A stretch of 64,000 nt of DNA from Olavius algarvensis Delta 4 endosymbiont (GTDB taxonomy: Bacteria > Desulfobacterota > Desulfobacteria > Desulfobacterales > CAJINA01), in NCBI GenBank assembly GCA_905176665.1, contig CAJINA010000167.1, forward strand, positions 32,478 to 96,477, written 5' to 3'. Made by a program: the position numbers and the translations under genes. This document shows, piece after piece, positions 43,675 to 51,549 of the stretch. The notes beneath the pieces were generated by a model that was given only the letters and a program-made list of their open reading frames with translations, searched no databases and had not been told where the DNA came from. The stretch's first letter is position 1. Each line of letters starts with the position of its first letter.

Positions 43675-43816
43675 GAACTTATCTCAAAAAAGTCTTTTCG
43701 CCCAAACTCGGTGCTTGCGCTTATATCAAGTCCTCGAAATACGCTCGTATTACTCCGCCCTGATATTCGCGGCCGCCTTGACCTTGAACCACAATCCGCT
43801 TTTTGAGATAGGTTCT
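43675..43816. repeat. Fold-back element, TCTCAAAAA family
   Basis: The ends GAACTTATCTCAAAAAAG and CTTTTTGAGATAGGTTC form terminal inverted repeats. The right interior ACCTTGAACCACAATCC is shared with the copies at 40.3 and 58.7 kb. It lies between the Fe-S protein promoter region and the small lipoprotein gene. Confidence 0.78.
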
Positions 43817-43838
43817 AACCTGGTCCGGTGGCGGACAA

Positions 43839-44174
43839 TTACCCGGTCTTATTGAGGTCGTTGAACTTAGAGGTGATACGGTTGTACTCTTTCACCAGTT
43901 CGTCCATGGCCTGCGGGGTAACCTGGTCATTCATCTCGTTTCGTTTATCAACCCATTGAGACATCATGGCGCTGATCTCGCCGGCCAACTGCGACTTCTT
44001 CTGCTGGTCGGACGCATCATAAGCAGCCTTGAAGTCATTGATCAAAGTTTCATACTTCTCCAGAAAACTGGTCATTTCGAGCTTCCCCGAAGAACTGCCG
44101 CAGGCAGCGACCACGAACCCGCAGAAAATCAGGACTAAAATGGGCAGATACCGACTGGTTTTGAAACGACGCAT
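43839..44174 (-). CDS. Small lipoprotein, unknown function
   Basis: A 111-residue protein starting at ATG 44174 behind GGAGGTG. The longer frame to 44312 lacks a ribosome site. The signal peptide ends in FVVAACGSSSG, a lipobox with Cys about residue 25. The mature part is helical and charged (LEKYETLINDFKAAYDAS, MMSQWVDKRNEM), probably a coiled coil. It lies downstream of the ECF sigma gene on the same strand, after a 236-bp gap, and could belong to the same envelope-stress response. This link is inference. Confidence 0.8.
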   Translation of the reverse strand: MRRFKTSRYLPILVLIFCGFVVAACGSSSGKLEMTSFLEKYETLINDFKAAYDASDQQKKSQLAGEISAMMSQWVDKRNEMNDQVTPQAMDELVKEYNRITSKFNDLNKTG

Positions 44175-44410
44175 AGCGCACCTCCGCACACGGTTAATAA
44201 ATGATGGAAAGACAGATTTTGGGCTAAATTTACATTCAATAGTAACCTGGAAATAGTTAATGCTAATAAAAAAATGAATTTTATTCAAATTTTTTAGGAG
44301 ATCGTGCGGCACTTCAGGGGCATCTTGTCATAATTTGGATAACTGCCGGCCGATCGGGTCCGACCACGGCCTTAGCAAAGGGTGTGTGTAGAGCTACCGG
44401 GAGGGCGTCG

Positions 44411-44974
44411 TCATTCCAGGGGGCTTGTCCTCCGGCTTGCAGGCTCGCAGACCAGGACATTGCGTTCATCTTTCTCGAAGCGGCACTCTTTTTCAAGAAT
44501 GTCCTTTAATTTTCTGCGGGCCCGGTGGAGCCGGGTCTTCACGTTGCCCGGGCTGATCTCGAGAATCTCGGCGATTTCCTTTTGCCGCAATCCCATGACT
44601 TCATACATGGTGAGCACGCTGCGTAAAGATTCCGGCAGAAGCCTGGCCTTGTCCTGCACACATTGACTCATCTGGTGCACTTCGAACTTTTTATCGGGCG
44701 GCAAGACATCCTGGATCTGAACCTGACCGGCCAGTATCCGCCCGTTTTTTATCTCTTTTTGGGTGTGGCGGAAATGATCCTGGCACAGGTTGTAGGCAAT
44801 GCGAAAAATCCAGGCGGAGAGTTTGGCAGGATCTTTCAACTGGTCCAGGCGCGCCTGGACCTTCTCGAAGGTATCCTGGGTGATATCATCTGCGATCCAT
44901 TCGTCTTTTACAAATGATATCGAGAATTTACGAACCTTTGAGTGGTACTCGTAATAAATATCCCAAAAACGCAT
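44411..44974 (-). CDS. ECF-family RNA polymerase sigma factor
   Basis: About 187 residues with sigma region 2 (FSISFVKDEWIADDITQDTFEKV, WIFRIAYNLCQDHFR) and region 4 (GLRQKEIAEILEISPGNVKTRLHRARRKL, the helix-turn-helix binding -35). ATG 44974 is preferred; an in-frame TTG lies 15 bp upstream. It follows the AhpD-like gene after 32 bp, so both start at the AACC-N16-CGTC promoter at 45361-45384, giving autoregulation. No membrane anti-sigma factor is adjacent. The Cys-rich AhpD-like protein or the C-terminal tail (VLVCEPASRR) may be the sensor instead. Confidence 0.92.
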   Translation of the reverse strand: MRFWDIYYEYHSKVRKFSISFVKDEWIADDITQDTFEKVQARLDQLKDPAKLSAWIFRIAYNLCQDHFRHTQKEIKNGRILAGQVQIQDVLPPDKKFEVHQMSQCVQDKARLLPESLRSVLTMYEVMGLRQKEIAEILEISPGNVKTRLHRARRKLKDILEKECRFEKDERNVLVCEPASRRTSPLE

Positions 44975-45006
44975 GCTGTTTATCCCCAAGAAGTTGCGGT
45001 CCTGCG

Positions 45007-45321
45007 CTAGCTGGCGCAGCTCTGGGTAGTGTCTGCCGGGTTGCAGCCGCAGGGTTGTGGCGGCATCTCTCTGCGCGCTTCGAAATCCGTGCCCAACAGT
45101 TCATCTATAGTCGATTTCAATGCCAAATGCGCCCCTTTTTTTACAACAGAGGCCAGTTCGGCAGCTCCACGGATCTCCTTTTGAGACAAACCGGCCTGGA
45201 GGGCTTTTTCGTAAAGGTGTTCAAAGCAGGGAATGCAGTTGGCGGCGGTGGCCGCCCCCGGGCAGATAAGGGTTACGACCTTTTCATCGTTGAAAACGTC
45301 TGTGGCAGTGGTGGTGTTCAT
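45007..45321 (-). CDS. AhpD/carboxymuconolactone decarboxylase-like small Cys protein
   Basis: A 104-residue helical protein with the redox motif NCIPCFEHLYEKA (C-x-x-C-x-x-H) and GLSQKEIRGAAELASVVKKGA, as in AhpD-like domains. It has an extra Cys-rich tail (QPCGCNPADTTQSC). It may act as a thiol reductant or a redox sensor. ATG 45321 follows GGAGGAGG. It is the first gene of an operon with the ECF sigma factor and has the ECF promoter 40-63 bp upstream of its start. Confidence 0.7.
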   Translation of the reverse strand: MNTTTATDVFNDEKVVTLICPGAATAANCIPCFEHLYEKALQAGLSQKEIRGAAELASVVKKGAHLALKSTIDELLGTDFEARREMPPQPCGCNPADTTQSCAS

Positions 45322-45360
45322 GTGGCTTCCTCCTCCTAAAAAATTGAAAGTTTGCTGTAA

Positions 45361-45384
45361 GACGGAAGAGGAAGCCAAAAGGTT
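45361..45384 (-). promoter_or_regulatory. ECF sigma promoter upstream of AhpD-like/ECF operon
   Basis: Minus strand: GTAACC, 16-bp spacer, CGTCTTA, the same as at 43472-43495. The two 57-bp blocks differ at only a few positions, and the spacer (TTTTGGCTTCC...) is also conserved. It lies between cobT and the AhpD-like gene, overlapping the 3' side of cobT closely. Confidence 0.72.
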
Positions 45385-45394
45385 ACATCATGGA

Positions 45395-46465
45395 TCAGTT
45401 TTGTTGGGACACCTCGGCCTCGTCAAAGGAAGCCATTTCCCGCATGATCCGGCAGGACGCATCCACCACGTCGATGGTCATGGCTGCCCCGGTGCCCTCC
45501 CCCAGGCGCATACCGAAATCAATAACCGGTTCAAGCTGCATGTGTTCCAGGGCTGCGGTTTGGGAAATCTCCACGGATCTATGTCCGGCAATCAGATATC
45601 CCCGAATGTCCGGATTGATAAGATAGGCAATGAGCCCGGCCGCTGTTGAAATCACACCGTCCAGAACAACGCCCGTGCCCTGGTTGGCGGCCGCCAAAAC
45701 AGCGCCGGCAATACCGCCGATTTCATACCCGCCCAGGCGTTGCAGGATATCAAATCCATCGGCCGGGTCCGGGTTGTGGAAATCCAACGCTTTTTGAATG
45801 ACCTTGGCCTTGTGCTCGAGCCCCTTGTCATCCACGCCGGTTCCGCGGCCGGTGGCCTTAAATGGTGAAACCCCGGTCACCGCACAGATAATGGCCGTTG
45901 CAGAGGTGGTGTTGGCAATGCCCATCTCCCCCAGTCCGACGATATCGATAACCCGGCTCCGGTTCGCTTCCTGAAATACGGCCACGCCGTTTTCCAGGGC
46001 CCGGGCGGCTTCAGCCACGGTCATGGCATTCTGGACAGCAAAATTGCGGGTACCTTTGCGCACCTTTTTCTGCAGGAGGACGGGATGGTCGTCAAAATCG
46101 GCATTGACGCCCATGTCCACCACCCTGATATCAATCCCCTGGTGACGGCAGATGACGTTGATGGCCGCGCCGCCCGCCAGAAAATTGGAGACCATCTGAC
46201 CGGTAACCTCGGCCGGAAACGCGGACACGCCTTCTTCGGCAATGCCATGGTCACCGGCAAAAACAAACAGGGCTTTGCGTTTAAGTTCCGGGTTCAAATC
46301 GTTTTGAATGACACTCATCTGCACCGCGAGGTCTTCGAGCTTGCCCAGGGCGCCCAGCGGTTTGGTCTTGTTGTCGATCTTGGTCTGGGCCTGGGGACGG
46401 AGGTCCTCCGCCGGTGGGGCAATTCCCGTAACCATGTCACGCAAAGCATCGGGTAACATCTGCAT
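45395..46465 (-). CDS. cobT: Nicotinate-nucleotide--dimethylbenzimidazole phosphoribosyltransferase
   Basis: Activates the lower ligand (dimethylbenzimidazole or another base) for cobalamin assembly using NaMN. About 356 residues with family features: IDNKTKPLGALGKLEDLA, FAGDHGIAEEGVSAFP, VVDMGVNAD, LGEMGIANTTSA and the C-terminal LGEGTGAAM. I choose ATG 46465 behind AAAGGAGAT; the frame runs on to 46540 without a ribosome site. Upstream lies a cobalamin riboswitch. It supplies cofactor to the mutase in this window and to other B12 enzymes. Confidence 0.95.
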   Translation of the reverse strand: MQMLPDALRDMVTGIAPPAEDLRPQAQTKIDNKTKPLGALGKLEDLAVQMSVIQNDLNPELKRKALFVFAGDHGIAEEGVSAFPAEVTGQMVSNFLAGGAAINVICRHQGIDIRVVDMGVNADFDDHPVLLQKKVRKGTRNFAVQNAMTVAEAARALENGVAVFQEANRSRVIDIVGLGEMGIANTTSATAIICAVTGVSPFKATGRGTGVDDKGLEHKAKVIQKALDFHNPDPADGFDILQRLGGYEIGGIAGAVLAAANQGTGVVLDGVISTAAGLIAYLINPDIRGYLIAGHRSVEISQTAALEHMQLEPVIDFGMRLGEGTGAAMTIDVVDASCRIMREMASFDEAEVSQQN

Positions 46466-46802
46466 ACCTGTATCTCCTTTCACTATGTTTTTAGTGGTTT
46501 CAGTCATATGCGAGACCGACGCGGGCCGTCCGGCGTCCATATCGGAAGCCTGCTTTGATCGGTCAACAATTTCGCACCGAATTCATTGGTTTGAAGTGTC
46601 AAAACCAGAAAACCACTTATCGGCAAACACCAGCAACGTTAATGGAAATGGATGCAGAATTGAAAATGGGGGTTGATAGCCTGCCAAATTCGGTACGCAT
46701 CCTTTTGGGGCAGTATTAGCTGCCGTTCAAAGACACGGACGAAATCCAGCAGGACGTCCGGAGGGTTCCCGCTCGTCATAACGGGATGAACTCGATTTCT
46801 TA

Positions 46803-46975
46803 CACGCAGCAGGCAGGCTTTCTGGCTTGCGGATCATGCTACTTGCCGCCCCTTCCCGGGCTTTCAGGCCCAGTGGGATTGCGCGGCGTTCGTCCCCGCT
46901 TACAGCAATGGCTGGCTTGCGATGGAATTGCACCATCTTTCCTATTATCGTCACCTGGTGACGCACCTGCTGACG
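46803..46975 (-). ncRNA. Cobalamin riboswitch
   Basis: Reading the minus strand, the region has the B12-box architecture: a GGTG...CC arm (GATGGTGCAATTCCATCG), GCTGTAAGCGGGGACGAA, CCCACTGGGCCTGAAAGCCC, GGGAAGGGGCGGCAAG and the 3' B12 box AAGCCAGAAAGCCTGCC. The outer stem P1 pairs AGCAGG (46966-46971) with CCTGCT (46808-46813). About 340 bp downstream on the same strand is cobT. No intrinsic terminator is obvious between them, so control may act on a distal hairpin or on translation. The rest of the gap, 46466-46800 and 46976-47103, shows no gene. Confidence 0.88.
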
Positions 46976-47103
46976 GTGAGCCCAGGACCAGACGGGCTCG
47001 AGCGAATTTGATAGTTCATATCACTGGTCGCTGTCAACTCTAAAAAGACGCCCCACCGGCCGGACCGGTCCGAATAGAGCCTTCAGAACAGGCCGCTTGG
47101 TCC

Positions 47104-49920
47104 CTATTCAAGATATTTGGCTACGATTTCAATTGGGTGGAAAATGGGCTGGCTGCCGAACTGCTCCATCTGTATTCTGCAGGTCGGACAATCGGTGACC
47201 CCGGCGGCAGCCTGCGACCATTCCGGCAGCTGCATCAGATGGCGTCCGAGGGTTTCACTGGTCGGATAATTTTCGGCGGCCATCCCCCAGGTGCCGGCGA
47301 TGCCGCAGCAGTGGCTTTCGAGGGGAATGGTCCGCAGACCGGGAACGTGCCCCAGCATCTTAAGAGAACTGGCCGGATCGGCCTGCACCCTCAGGTGGCA
47401 GGGGCTGTGATAGGCCACGGTTTCCTTCACCGCGGCTAAATCCAGCCGATCGGCATGGCGATTCACCAGGCTGCTCAACAAGATGGTCCTGTCCGCAACT
47501 GCGGCGATCTGCGGACCGTTGTCCACATCGCGCCACTCGCGGGTCAAAGCCAGGGCACAGGAAGAACAGGTTACCACGATATGGTCCACCTGATGGATCA
47601 GGTCCCCCCACTTGTTCAGATTCCGTTTTATCTTCTGCCGGGCTGCCGGGACCATGCCCTTGGAAAGCATGGGTAAACCGCAGCAGTGCTGTTCCGGCAG
47701 GTGCACGGACAGATCCAGGGCGCGCATTACCCGCAGGGCTGCCCGTCCTATCTCCGGCCGGACATAGGAAGCATAGCACCCGGCAAAGTAAAGCACCGTC
47801 GGCCCCTGCGAACCGGCACGGGGCCTTGTGCCGCGGGACAAAGGCCGGGCCGCAAGCGGAATATAGTCCATGTCGGCCGCAATCCCGGTCAGCTTCTCAA
47901 TGCCCCGACGCAGAATTTTGAGGTCACCTACCGGTTTAAAAGGTTGCGAGAGGCTGCCAAACAGCCGGGCTGCTGTTTCAACACCGGTCAGCAAGCGGTC
48001 AGCCGGCCGGGGACCGAACCTGCGCACATAGGCGGCCCGCGCCTCGATGGCCATTTTGGGAATATTGACGCCGGAGGGGCACTCGCGCTGGCAACTGCCG
48101 CAGTTCGCGCAAAGCTTGATCACGGACTGGAAGGTCTGGTCGAACAGAGCGGCTTCTTCCACCGCGCCGCTTATCAGCGCCCGCAGGACATTGGCCTTGG
48201 CTTTCGGGGCCGCCGCCTCGTTGCGGTTGAATTTATAGACCGGGCACATGCGTGTGTCGGTCGTCACCGTGGTGCATTTTGAGCATCCGTGGCATTTTTC
48301 GATTTCGTCGGCAAACCCATCGGTCCAGAGCAATTGGTGGCGGAAACGGCCTTTGCGGGTATACTCGCCACCGAATCTCAGATGACGCGTTACGAGATCG
48401 GGGTCATGGCTGGTTTTTATTTCCGGGTTGAAAATGCCCTGCGGATCGAAAAGGTCTTTGACCCGGGTGAACAGTTCATAAATATCCGGATACTGCCTGC
48501 GAATATAGGCGCTGCGCAACCGGCCGTCGCCGTGTTCCCCGGATACGACCCCGCCCAGTCCGTGAACCAGGTCAAACATTTCATCCGCCAGCGTTTTCAG
48601 CAGCCCGACATCCCGGATGTTCTTCAAGTCCAGCAGGGGCCGGGTGTGCATGAGTCCCTTGGCGATGTGCCCATAGGTTACGTAGCGTACCGCGTGCCTT
48701 TGAAACAGGGCCTGGATGCCCTCGAAATAGTCCACCAGGTGCTTGATGGGTACGACCGCATCCTCGGTGAGGGCCAAGATCTTGCGGGCGCCCTTCAGCC
48801 GGTACAGGATGGGCACGGCGGCCGTGCGCACCGCCCAGAACCGCTGCTTCTCATCCGGTGAAACAGCGGTATAGGCCCGGGCGGTATGCGGATTTTCAGC
48901 CAAAAGCTGCCTGGCTTTTTCAGCTTGCTGGAGACAAACCGCCGGATCGGCCGCGTCAAATTCGATCAGCAGGACGTTGTCGACATCCGCCGGAATCTTC
49001 TCGCGCAACTGCCGGTCGGTCTCCCGCGCCAACTGCAGCAAGGAGCTGTCCATGATTTCGATGCCCGCCGGACCCCTGGGCAGCAGATTTTGCACCGCCC
49101 GCGCGGAATCCGCGATGCGATCGGAGAAACAGACCACCAGGCTGTCGTGCGGCGGCTTGTTGAGCAGCCTGAATTTCAAACGGGTGGCCACGCCCAGGGT
49201 CCCCTCGGCACCGGCGAATAGCTTTGCAAGCCGCAGCCGGCCATCTTTGACCAGGCCTCGCAGGTTATAGCCGGCCACGTTGTACCTAACCGCCGGGTAG
49301 GCATTTTCAATACGCCCGGCATGCTCAGTATAGAGGCGGTGCAGTTGACCAAGGGCGTCGGGCAGTTGGTCCGGAGAAAGAGCGGCAATGTCGCTAAACT
49401 GCAGCACATCCCCGGCCGCCGTCACGATGCGGGCGTCTTCGATATAATCGGACACGTTGCCATATTTAACCGAGTGTGCGCCGCTGGCGTTGGTGCCGAA
49501 CATGCCCCCGAAGCTGGCGTACTCCCCACTGGAGGGATCCGGTGGAAAGAAGAGCCCCTTGCCTGCCAGGGCCACGTTCAATTCACCCAGGCGGTACCCG
49601 GGTTGACACTCAAAGGTTTTGTTGGCAACGTCCAGCTTGACCAGGCGGTGCATGTAGCGGGTAAAATCGATGACCACACCAGGGCCCAGCGACGATCCGC
49701 AAAGACCGCTGCCGGCCCCGCGAGGATGAACCGCCATGGAATTTTCCCGGGCAAATTTGACCGCCAGGACGACATCCCGGGTGTTGGCCGGATAGACAAC
49801 CGCCCGGGGGGGCCGCAGAAAAATACTGCCGTCGGTGGCCAGCATGTAGCGGGCCAAAGCGCCGGTGACCACATCCCCGTCCATTGCTTTCTGCAGCTTT
49901 TTGAATTGATCGTTACCCAT
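47104..49920 (-). CDS. FAD- and Fe-S-binding oxidoreductase, GlcD-GlcF fusion (D-lactate dehydrogenase type)
   Basis: A 938-residue two-part protein. N-terminal FAD_binding_4 domain (about residues 35-460): HPRGAGSGLCGSSLGPGVV, SFGGMFGTNASG, VSGEHGDGRLRS. C-terminal GlcF-like region: two 4Fe-4S motifs CHGCSKCTTV and CANCGSCQRECP (about residues 530-625), then two CCG-type domains (EQHCCGLPML, SHCCGIAGTWG) that bind redox cofactors. Such fusions oxidise D-lactate or glycolate and feed electrons into the membrane or ETF. It lies next to larA and near ackA, a lactate-to-acetate set typical of sulfate reducers. Substrate is by analogy. Confidence 0.9.
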   Translation of the reverse strand: MGNDQFKKLQKAMDGDVVTGALARYMLATDGSIFLRPPRAVVYPANTRDVVLAVKFARENSMAVHPRGAGSGLCGSSLGPGVVIDFTRYMHRLVKLDVANKTFECQPGYRLGELNVALAGKGLFFPPDPSSGEYASFGGMFGTNASGAHSVKYGNVSDYIEDARIVTAAGDVLQFSDIAALSPDQLPDALGQLHRLYTEHAGRIENAYPAVRYNVAGYNLRGLVKDGRLRLAKLFAGAEGTLGVATRLKFRLLNKPPHDSLVVCFSDRIADSARAVQNLLPRGPAGIEIMDSSLLQLARETDRQLREKIPADVDNVLLIEFDAADPAVCLQQAEKARQLLAENPHTARAYTAVSPDEKQRFWAVRTAAVPILYRLKGARKILALTEDAVVPIKHLVDYFEGIQALFQRHAVRYVTYGHIAKGLMHTRPLLDLKNIRDVGLLKTLADEMFDLVHGLGGVVSGEHGDGRLRSAYIRRQYPDIYELFTRVKDLFDPQGIFNPEIKTSHDPDLVTRHLRFGGEYTRKGRFRHQLLWTDGFADEIEKCHGCSKCTTVTTDTRMCPVYKFNRNEAAAPKAKANVLRALISGAVEEAALFDQTFQSVIKLCANCGSCQRECPSGVNIPKMAIEARAAYVRRFGPRPADRLLTGVETAARLFGSLSQPFKPVGDLKILRRGIEKLTGIAADMDYIPLAARPLSRGTRPRAGSQGPTVLYFAGCYASYVRPEIGRAALRVMRALDLSVHLPEQHCCGLPMLSKGMVPAARQKIKRNLNKWGDLIHQVDHIVVTCSSCALALTREWRDVDNGPQIAAVADRTILLSSLVNRHADRLDLAAVKETVAYHSPCHLRVQADPASSLKMLGHVPGLRTIPLESHCCGIAGTWGMAAENYPTSETLGRHLMQLPEWSQAAAGVTDCPTCRIQMEQFGSQPIFHPIEIVAKYLE

Positions 49921-49987
49921 ACGTATGTTGTGATTCGGTTCTCTACGAAGTTTCAGTTAAGGCATTTTGATATAAAAAGTGCCGCAA

Positions 49988-50099
49988 TTCGAAATCGAAA
50001 TCGGGATCGGGATCGGATTTTCGAGGTTCGTGTCTTTCTTTTCCAGACTGTCAATTGCCATTTATGTAACAACTACAACAGCCGATTTCGATTTCGATA
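49988..50099. repeat. ATCGNN hexamer palindrome, copy 5
   Basis: The left arm is TCGAAATCGAAATCGGGATC and then GGGATCGG. The right arm is GCCGATTTCGATTTCGATAA, with a longer, unrelated loop of about 60 bases than in the other copies. It lies between larA and the FAD/Fe-S oxidoreductase gene, outside the catabolic island. This shows that the family is genome-wide rather than island-specific. Confidence 0.75.
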
Positions 50100-50104
50100 A
50101 AACC

Positions 50105-50161
50105 AATCAGTCTTCATTCTCCGAGCTACGCCTGACAGGAAGACTTTTTTAGATCGCTTCT
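50105..50161. repeat. Short fold-back element next to larA
   Basis: CAGTCTTCATTCTCCGAGC and CTGACAGGAAGAC form the arms, followed by TTTTTTAGATCGCTTC. The right end is closely similar to that of the elements at 9.3 and 59.5 kb. It ends at the larA stop codon, and the T-run is on the plus strand. Confidence 0.6.
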
Positions 50162-51392
50162 ACATCTTCACGAGCATACTCGCATTGGGTATCATCGCTG
50201 CCTGCCCGTAAAAGCCCTGCAGGGCTTTCCCGAAATCTGCACCGCTCAACTTGGCCGCCCCCATCAAACGCACGGTGTCATCCGGTAACTCCGTCACCAG
50301 GCTGATTTCAATCCGCTGGGTTTTCTCCATCAGGGACAACGCAGTCCCGCCGTTGCCGGCATAATCTGCCGCAAGCCGTTTAAAGGCCTGGGCATAGCCG
50401 CCCAGTTCAAACCAGGGCAGGAAGGTCTGCGAGCCGATGCCATCCGGGCACCGGGCCAGTACGATCAGGCGGCCGCCATCCTTGACGAATTTAGCGGCAT
50501 TATGAACCGCTTTGTGACTTTGAATAAAGTTGATGTCCTTGGGATAACCGCCGCAGGAGGCCACGACCAGGTCGTACTGGCGGTCGTGCTTGATTTCGCA
50601 GTTGCGGCCCTGTTCCCGACAGGCCTGCTCAAAACTTTCCCGGCCGGTCCCGGTAATAAGCCGGCAAACGCGCCCGTGGCTGTCAAGGATGCCGTGGATG
50701 GCCAGGTCCGCCGGCTTGCGGGCCACGATCTCATCGATGTCTTCAGCCAGAGGGTTCCCCTTCAGCCGCCCGGGTTCACAGCCGGCGGCCAGTCGGCCGG
50801 TATTCCGGTCCAGAAACAGCCCGTGATTGACATAGACGGCCTCACGGGCGCCGAGCCCGGGAAACAAGAGTTTGCGGCCGCCGCCGTAACCGGCAAAATA
50901 GTGGTGGGTAACGGCGCCGAAGGTCATGACAAAGCCGGCTGCGAGAATATCCCGACGCACCCGAACCGGGGTTCCCCGGGTGGTTTCACCCAGGTGCTCG
51001 AAAAGGGCCTCAGCGTGGCAGTCATGATGGATGAACTTGCAGTCGTCATAGATACTGCCGTAGGCAGCCCGGCTCTCCGCATCGCTCTGGCGCGGATGGG
51101 TGCCATAGGCAATATAAAAAGTGATTTGATCCTGGGCCACGCCGGCCGCCTGCAGGACCTGGACCAGGACCGGTAAATAGTCACGGTAGGCACACAGCCG
51201 GGTCTTGTCCGCAATCACCACGGCGACATCCTTGAGTTCGGGTTTCAGACGGCCGAGTTGAAAGGTTAAATCCACACCAAAAGTTTCCGGATCGCTTGCA
51301 CCGGCCGGCTCCTTGATTGTCAGGACCCGGGTTTCGTCCGACAGGTCCAGTGGAATCGTCGCCTTGCCGTATTTCAATTCAACGGAATGCAT
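50160..51392 (-). CDS. larA: Lactate racemase-type (LarA) nickel-pincer enzyme
   Basis: A 410-residue LarA-family protein that interconverts D- and L-lactate, or a related 2-hydroxyacid, with the nickel-pincer nucleotide cofactor. Motifs: YGTHPRQSDAE, FGAVTHHYFAGYGGGRKLLFPG with the Lys that anchors the cofactor, and ASCGGYPKDINFIQSHKAV. ATG 51392 (AAAGG upstream) is preferred to the longer frame. It precedes the D-lactate dehydrogenase-like gene on the same strand. larB, larC and larE are not in the window. LarA homologues with other substrates are known, so lactate is likely but not proven. Confidence 0.88.
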   Translation of the reverse strand: MHSVELKYGKATIPLDLSDETRVLTIKEPAGASDPETFGVDLTFQLGRLKPELKDVAVVIADKTRLCAYRDYLPVLVQVLQAAGVAQDQITFYIAYGTHPRQSDAESRAAYGSIYDDCKFIHHDCHAEALFEHLGETTRGTPVRVRRDILAAGFVMTFGAVTHHYFAGYGGGRKLLFPGLGAREAVYVNHGLFLDRNTGRLAAGCEPGRLKGNPLAEDIDEIVARKPADLAIHGILDSHGRVCRLITGTGRESFEQACREQGRNCEIKHDRQYDLVVASCGGYPKDINFIQSHKAVHNAAKFVKDGGRLIVLARCPDGIGSQTFLPWFELGGYAQAFKRLAADYAGNGGTALSLMEKTQRIEISLVTELPDDTVRLMGAAKLSGADFGKALQGFYGQAAMIPNASMLVKM

Positions 51393-51464
51393 GCCTTTCG
51401 TTATAGGGCATTTTGATCTGATTTTAAACCTTTGTTGCATCCGGCCCATTTATCTAATAAAAAT

Positions 51465-51545
51465 GGTTCCGGGTTCAAGGTTCAGCGTTCAGGGTTGAAA
51501 CCAAAAACCTTTGAACCCCTGAACCCAGAACCCCGAACCTGAGGT
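51465..51545. repeat. GGTTCAG heptamer palindrome upstream of ackA
   Basis: A left arm of 7-base units (GGTTCAA GGTTCAG CGTTCAG GGTT) is mirrored by TGAACCCCTGAACCCAGAAC and CCCGAACCT. The element ends in GAGG, which also serves as the ackA ribosome site, so folding could mask translation initiation. It is a third class of short-unit degenerate palindrome in this window. Confidence 0.7.
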
Positions 51546-51549
51546 TTCC

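Noticed and set aside
46727..46966. 79-codon minus-strand ORF upstream of cobT
   Set aside because: It coincides with the cobalamin riboswitch RNA and has no coding features.
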